Assembly: GCA_020635515.1 (NCBI GenBank)
Contig: JACJZS010000002.1
Coordinates: 310,001 to 374,000 of the forward strand
Source: Flavobacteriales bacterium
GTDB lineage: Bacteria > Bacteroidota > Bacteroidia > Flavobacteriales > Weeksellaceae
Reading direction: 5' to 3'
Length of the DNA stretch: 64,000 nt
Positions 61,342-64,000 of this stretch are shown piece by piece. The position numbers were made by a program, and so were the translations under genes. Position 1 is the first letter of the stretch; every line of letters starts with the position of its first letter. The notes below the pieces were generated by a model. That model did not search any database, was not told the origin of the DNA, and saw nothing but the letters and a program-made list of their open reading frames with translations.

Positions 61342-62946
61342 ATGAATCTAAAAAATACATACCTTATTTGTTTTATTTCAGCACTCATTTTCTCTTGTGC
61401 TCGGCAAGGTGCTCCCACCGGAGGACCTAAAGATGTATCGCCTCCTAAAGTATTAAAATCTACTCCAGAAAATTTAAGCAAAAATGTAGACACCAACTTA
61501 AAGGAGATAAAATTACTATTTGATGAATTAATCCTCATTAAAGACTCATACAATCAGATTGTAATATCTCCTCCAATGCAAGAAGAACCAAGTATTTTAC
61601 CGAATACCTATGCAAGCAAAGAGATTACAATTAAGTTTAAGGATTCCTTACAAAAAAATACTACTTACTCATTCAACTTTGGAGAAAGTATACAAGACAA
61701 TAATGAAGGTAATCCTCTTTCTAATTTTAAATACGTTTTTTCCACAGGAAATTTTATTGATAGTTTAGAAATAAAAGGAAAAATATCTGATTATCTAACT
61801 AATGAGTTCAAAGACAATATACTTGTAGCTTTATATAAAAACGATTCTGTAATCGACTATACTAAAAAACCGTATTACGTGAGTAAAGTTGACAGTAGTT
61901 CGATGTATAATTTTCAAAATTTAAAAAAAGGAAAATATAAAATCATTGCATTTAATGACGAAAATAAAAATCGAGTTTTCGACAGTGATACAGAAAAAAT
62001 TGGATTCAAAAAAGAATTAATTGATTTGGATTCTACTCAAAAAAATATTGATTTAAAACTTAGTAAAGTTCAGAAAAAGTATAAAATCATCAGTCAAAAA
62101 CAAGAAGATTACGGACAAATTTTATTCGAGTTCGAAGGTAATCCAGACTCACTAAACATAACAGCAGTAGAGCCTAAAATAGATACTTTTTTACTTTCTC
62201 ATATTGCTAGAAGTGATTCTGCTCGCTTTTGGTTTAAACAAGACAATATATTTACAAAAGAAGAAAAAAATCCAAAAATTACCTTTTTAGTAGAAAACAA
62301 AGAAAAAAAAGATACCGTTTTTGTTTATTATAAAACCAATAAAGAACACAAAACAACTGTAGAAAAACGTTCCACCATCTTAACACCTGATAAAAAACTA
62401 TATATACAATTTAATTCACCACTAGTAAAAGTAGATAAAAGTTTTATTTCTGTAAAAAAAGAAGAAGAAGAATTACCTTTTGTTGCATCTATTAACAATG
62501 AGAATAAAAAACAATTGGATATTGATTTTCCTGTAAAATTAGATTCAAAATATGTTATAGAATTAGAACCAAACTCAATAGTAGACTTCTTTGGTAGCAC
62601 AACGGATTCTACACAATTCATGTTCCAGACGAGAGCAGAAAAAGACTTTGGGAAACTAAAACTAGAATTAGAGAATAAACCCAAAACAAAATTCTTTTTA
62701 GAACTTTTAAATGCCAAAGGAGATATTATAGAAAAGGTATACACCAATGAATCTACATTTAATTTTGATTATTTAGCTCCTGGAGAATATTCTTTTCGTA
62801 TATTGGTAGATGAAAATGAAAATGGATTTTATGATTACGCCGATTTTGAAAATGAAATTTATGCCGAAAAAACATACCTTTACAGCAACAAGATATTAAT
62901 TCGTGCATACTGGGAAATCACAGAGAAATGGATTTTAAACAATTAA
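61342..62946 (+). CDS. Lipoprotein with N-terminal Ig-like (Big_5) domain
   Basis: 534 residues from the ATG at 61342. Lipobox IFSC, followed by ARQGAPTGGPKDVSPPKVLKSTPE, the signature start of a family conserved across Bacteroidota. The first domain (about 25-130) is an SbsA-type Ig-like fold; beta-rich repeats follow, one with calcium-like DENKNRVFDSDTEK and another DENENGFYDYADF. A structural or assembly role in the envelope is likely but undefined. Followed after 13 bases by the haem-binding protein gene. Confidence 0.87.
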   Translation: MNLKNTYLICFISALIFSCARQGAPTGGPKDVSPPKVLKSTPENLSKNVDTNLKEIKLLFDELILIKDSYNQIVISPPMQEEPSILPNTYASKEITIKFKDSLQKNTTYSFNFGESIQDNNEGNPLSNFKYVFSTGNFIDSLEIKGKISDYLTNEFKDNILVALYKNDSVIDYTKKPYYVSKVDSSSMYNFQNLKKGKYKIIAFNDENKNRVFDSDTEKIGFKKELIDLDSTQKNIDLKLSKVQKKYKIISQKQEDYGQILFEFEGNPDSLNITAVEPKIDTFLLSHIARSDSARFWFKQDNIFTKEEKNPKITFLVENKEKKDTVFVYYKTNKEHKTTVEKRSTILTPDKKLYIQFNSPLVKVDKSFISVKKEEEELPFVASINNENKKQLDIDFPVKLDSKYVIELEPNSIVDFFGSTTDSTQFMFQTRAEKDFGKLKLELENKPKTKFFLELLNAKGDIIEKVYTNESTFNFDYLAPGEYSFRILVDENENGFYDYADFENEIYAEKTYLYSNKILIRAYWEITEKWILNN

Positions 62947-62959
62947 AAAAGAAATAAAT

Positions 62960-63394
62960 ATGAAAAAAGTTTTATACGGATTACTAATTGTATTTTTAAT
63001 TATGCAGTTTTTTGGTATCGACAAAGTAAATCCAAAAGTAGATAAAAACAAAGATTTCATAACTATAACACAACCTAGTGAAGAGATTCAATCTATACTA
63101 AAAGCTTCTTGTTATGATTGTCATTCCAATGAAACCTCCTATCCTTGGTATTCTAGCATCGCACCTGTTTCTTGGATTTTGAAACACCATATAGACGAAG
63201 GGAGAGAGCATATAAACTTCTCTACTTTTGCAAATTACAATCAAGAACAGAAAGAACACGCACTGCACGAATGTGCAGAAGTTTTAGAAAAAAACGAAAT
63301 GCCTCTTAAAAGTTATACTCTAATGCATTCAGAAGCCAAAATTACGGAAGCTCAGAAAAAAGAATTAATTAATTTCTTTGAAAGTATAAAATAA
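62960..63394 (+). CDS. Haem-binding domain protein (c-type CxxCH)
   Basis: 144 residues. N-terminal membrane/signal helix (about 4-20) and SCYDCHSNETSYPWYSSIAPVSW with one CxxCH haem-attachment site; the distal ligand is probably in LKHHIDEGREHINFS. It fits the Haem_bd family. It would be a small periplasmic cytochrome-like protein; partners unknown. The stop is one base from the stop of the convergent gene. Confidence 0.88.
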   Translation: MKKVLYGLLIVFLIMQFFGIDKVNPKVDKNKDFITITQPSEEIQSILKASCYDCHSNETSYPWYSSIAPVSWILKHHIDEGREHINFSTFANYNQEQKEHALHECAEVLEKNEMPLKSYTLMHSEAKITEAQKKELINFFESIK

Positions 63395-63395
63395 C

Positions 63396-63938
63396 TTATC
63401 TTTTGTGGTAAAAAATCAAAGATGCTTTACCTATCGTATTTGAGTTGATGTAATATCCTACCAATGCAGGATTAACATCTTTATTAAAATCAAATTCACT
63501 TACTTTTAAAGCATGTATGGTAATAATATATCTGTGAAATCCATCTCCTTTTGGCGGACAAGCTCCTCCGAATCCGTACGTTCCATAATCTGTAATACTT
63601 TGTATTGCTTCCTTAGGCATTAATTGATTCTCTATTTTTCCAGCATCACTCGGTATTTGAGATACTGTTGATGGAATATTAAAAACTATCCAATGCCACC
63701 AACCACTTCCTGTTGGAGCATCAGGATCATACATAGTTATTGCATAACTTTGTGTTCCTTCTGGTGGATTTATCCAATGTAAATCAGGCGATATATTATT
63801 CCCTGTACAACCAAATCCATTGTAAATTTGATTGTTTGTTGCTTGTCCTCCAAGGTCATTACTCATAAGCGTGAACGTATTTTGAGAATATAAAGAAACA
63901 CTAGCAAGCAAAACAAAACCAAAAAATATTTTTTTCAT
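63396..63938 (-). CDS. YbhB/YbcL-family (PEBP-like) exported protein
   Basis: 180 residues with a signal peptide (cut near LYSQ, residue 19). Phosphatidylethanolamine-binding-protein fold signatures: MYDPDAPTGSGWWHWIVFNIP, YGGACPPKGDGFHRY-type segment (GFGGACPPKGDGFHRYI) and a C-terminal IFYHKR. Bacterial members are called Raf-kinase-inhibitor-like; the ligand is unknown. The 62 bases upstream to the window edge show no clear promoter. Confidence 0.9.
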   Translation of the reverse strand: MKKIFFGFVLLASVSLYSQNTFTLMSNDLGGQATNNQIYNGFGCTGNNISPDLHWINPPEGTQSYAITMYDPDAPTGSGWWHWIVFNIPSTVSQIPSDAGKIENQLMPKEAIQSITDYGTYGFGGACPPKGDGFHRYIITIHALKVSEFDFNKDVNPALVGYYINSNTIGKASLIFYHKR

Positions 63939-64000
63939 AATTGTTTAAAATTTTATACTTACAATTATACTAAACTTTTATGATTTTTAAAGGTTTATTT

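Overview
The window is AT-rich DNA from a member of the Bacteroidota, most likely the order Flavobacteriales. Evidence: many genes are preceded by the Bacteroidota-type -7 element TAnnTTTG, sometimes with a TTG about 20 bp upstream; Shine-Dalgarno sequences are scarce; many products are lipoproteins or TonB-linked outer-membrane proteins; the succinate dehydrogenase is the type with a single cytochrome b subunit. The family cannot be fixed from sequence alone. No rRNA, tRNA, CRISPR array, integrase or prophage was seen, and no gene-free stretch exceeds 300 bases. The only intact mobile element is one IS3-family insertion sequence.

Layout. 1-2.5 kb: end of a DNA polymerase III delta'-like gene, a YdeI-type protein with an appended CDGSH motif, a Bax-inhibitor-1 protein and a DoxX protein. 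2.7-8 kb (minus): lptB followed by an ArnT-like glycosyltransferase, an M1 peptidase and a family 2 glycosyltransferase, tightly packed. 8.1-10.7 kb (minus): a three-gene exported cluster ending in a domain-4-less cholesterol-dependent-cytolysin-like lipoprotein, with its own promoter and terminator. 10.7-13.6 kb: trmN6, a hydrolase, proA. 13.7-16.7 kb (minus): thioredoxin, ApbE, DUF4266, DUF3570. 16.8-23.4 kb: two DUF1573 proteins, valS, nadD, a secreted protein, rseP.

23.4-33.6 kb holds a MacAB/TolC-like efflux operon (adaptor, ATPase, permease, TolC) with a divergent sigma-54-type response regulator and histidine kinase. The IS element (24710-26097, 3-bp target duplication) has landed inside the first codons of the tolC gene; removing it restores an ATG and a signal peptide directly behind the permease stop. 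33.7-40.3 kb: pyrophosphatase, a second ApbE, a TonB receptor and a beta-helix-like lipoprotein.

40.4-47.1 kb: DUF368, DedA and aroE, then sdhC-sdhA-sdhB with a MntA/HepT toxin-antitoxin pair placed exactly between sdhA and sdhB. 47.2-53 kb: a cysteine-free endonuclease III, waaA, a hydrolase, an M48 lipoprotein, a MORN protein, sufS. 53-55.6 kb: a probable type II restriction-modification pair. 55.6-64 kb: an L,D-transpeptidase-like lipoprotein, ferredoxin, 5-formyl-THF cyclo-ligase, two unknown envelope proteins, a small lipoprotein, a GH32 enzyme, an rRNA/tRNA methyltransferase, an Ig-like lipoprotein, a haem-binding protein and a PEBP-family protein.

Most promising for new biology: the CDC-like pore-forming cluster (8.1-10.7 kb), the thioredoxin-ApbE-DUF4266-DUF3570 operon, and the toxin-antitoxin module embedded in the succinate dehydrogenase operon.
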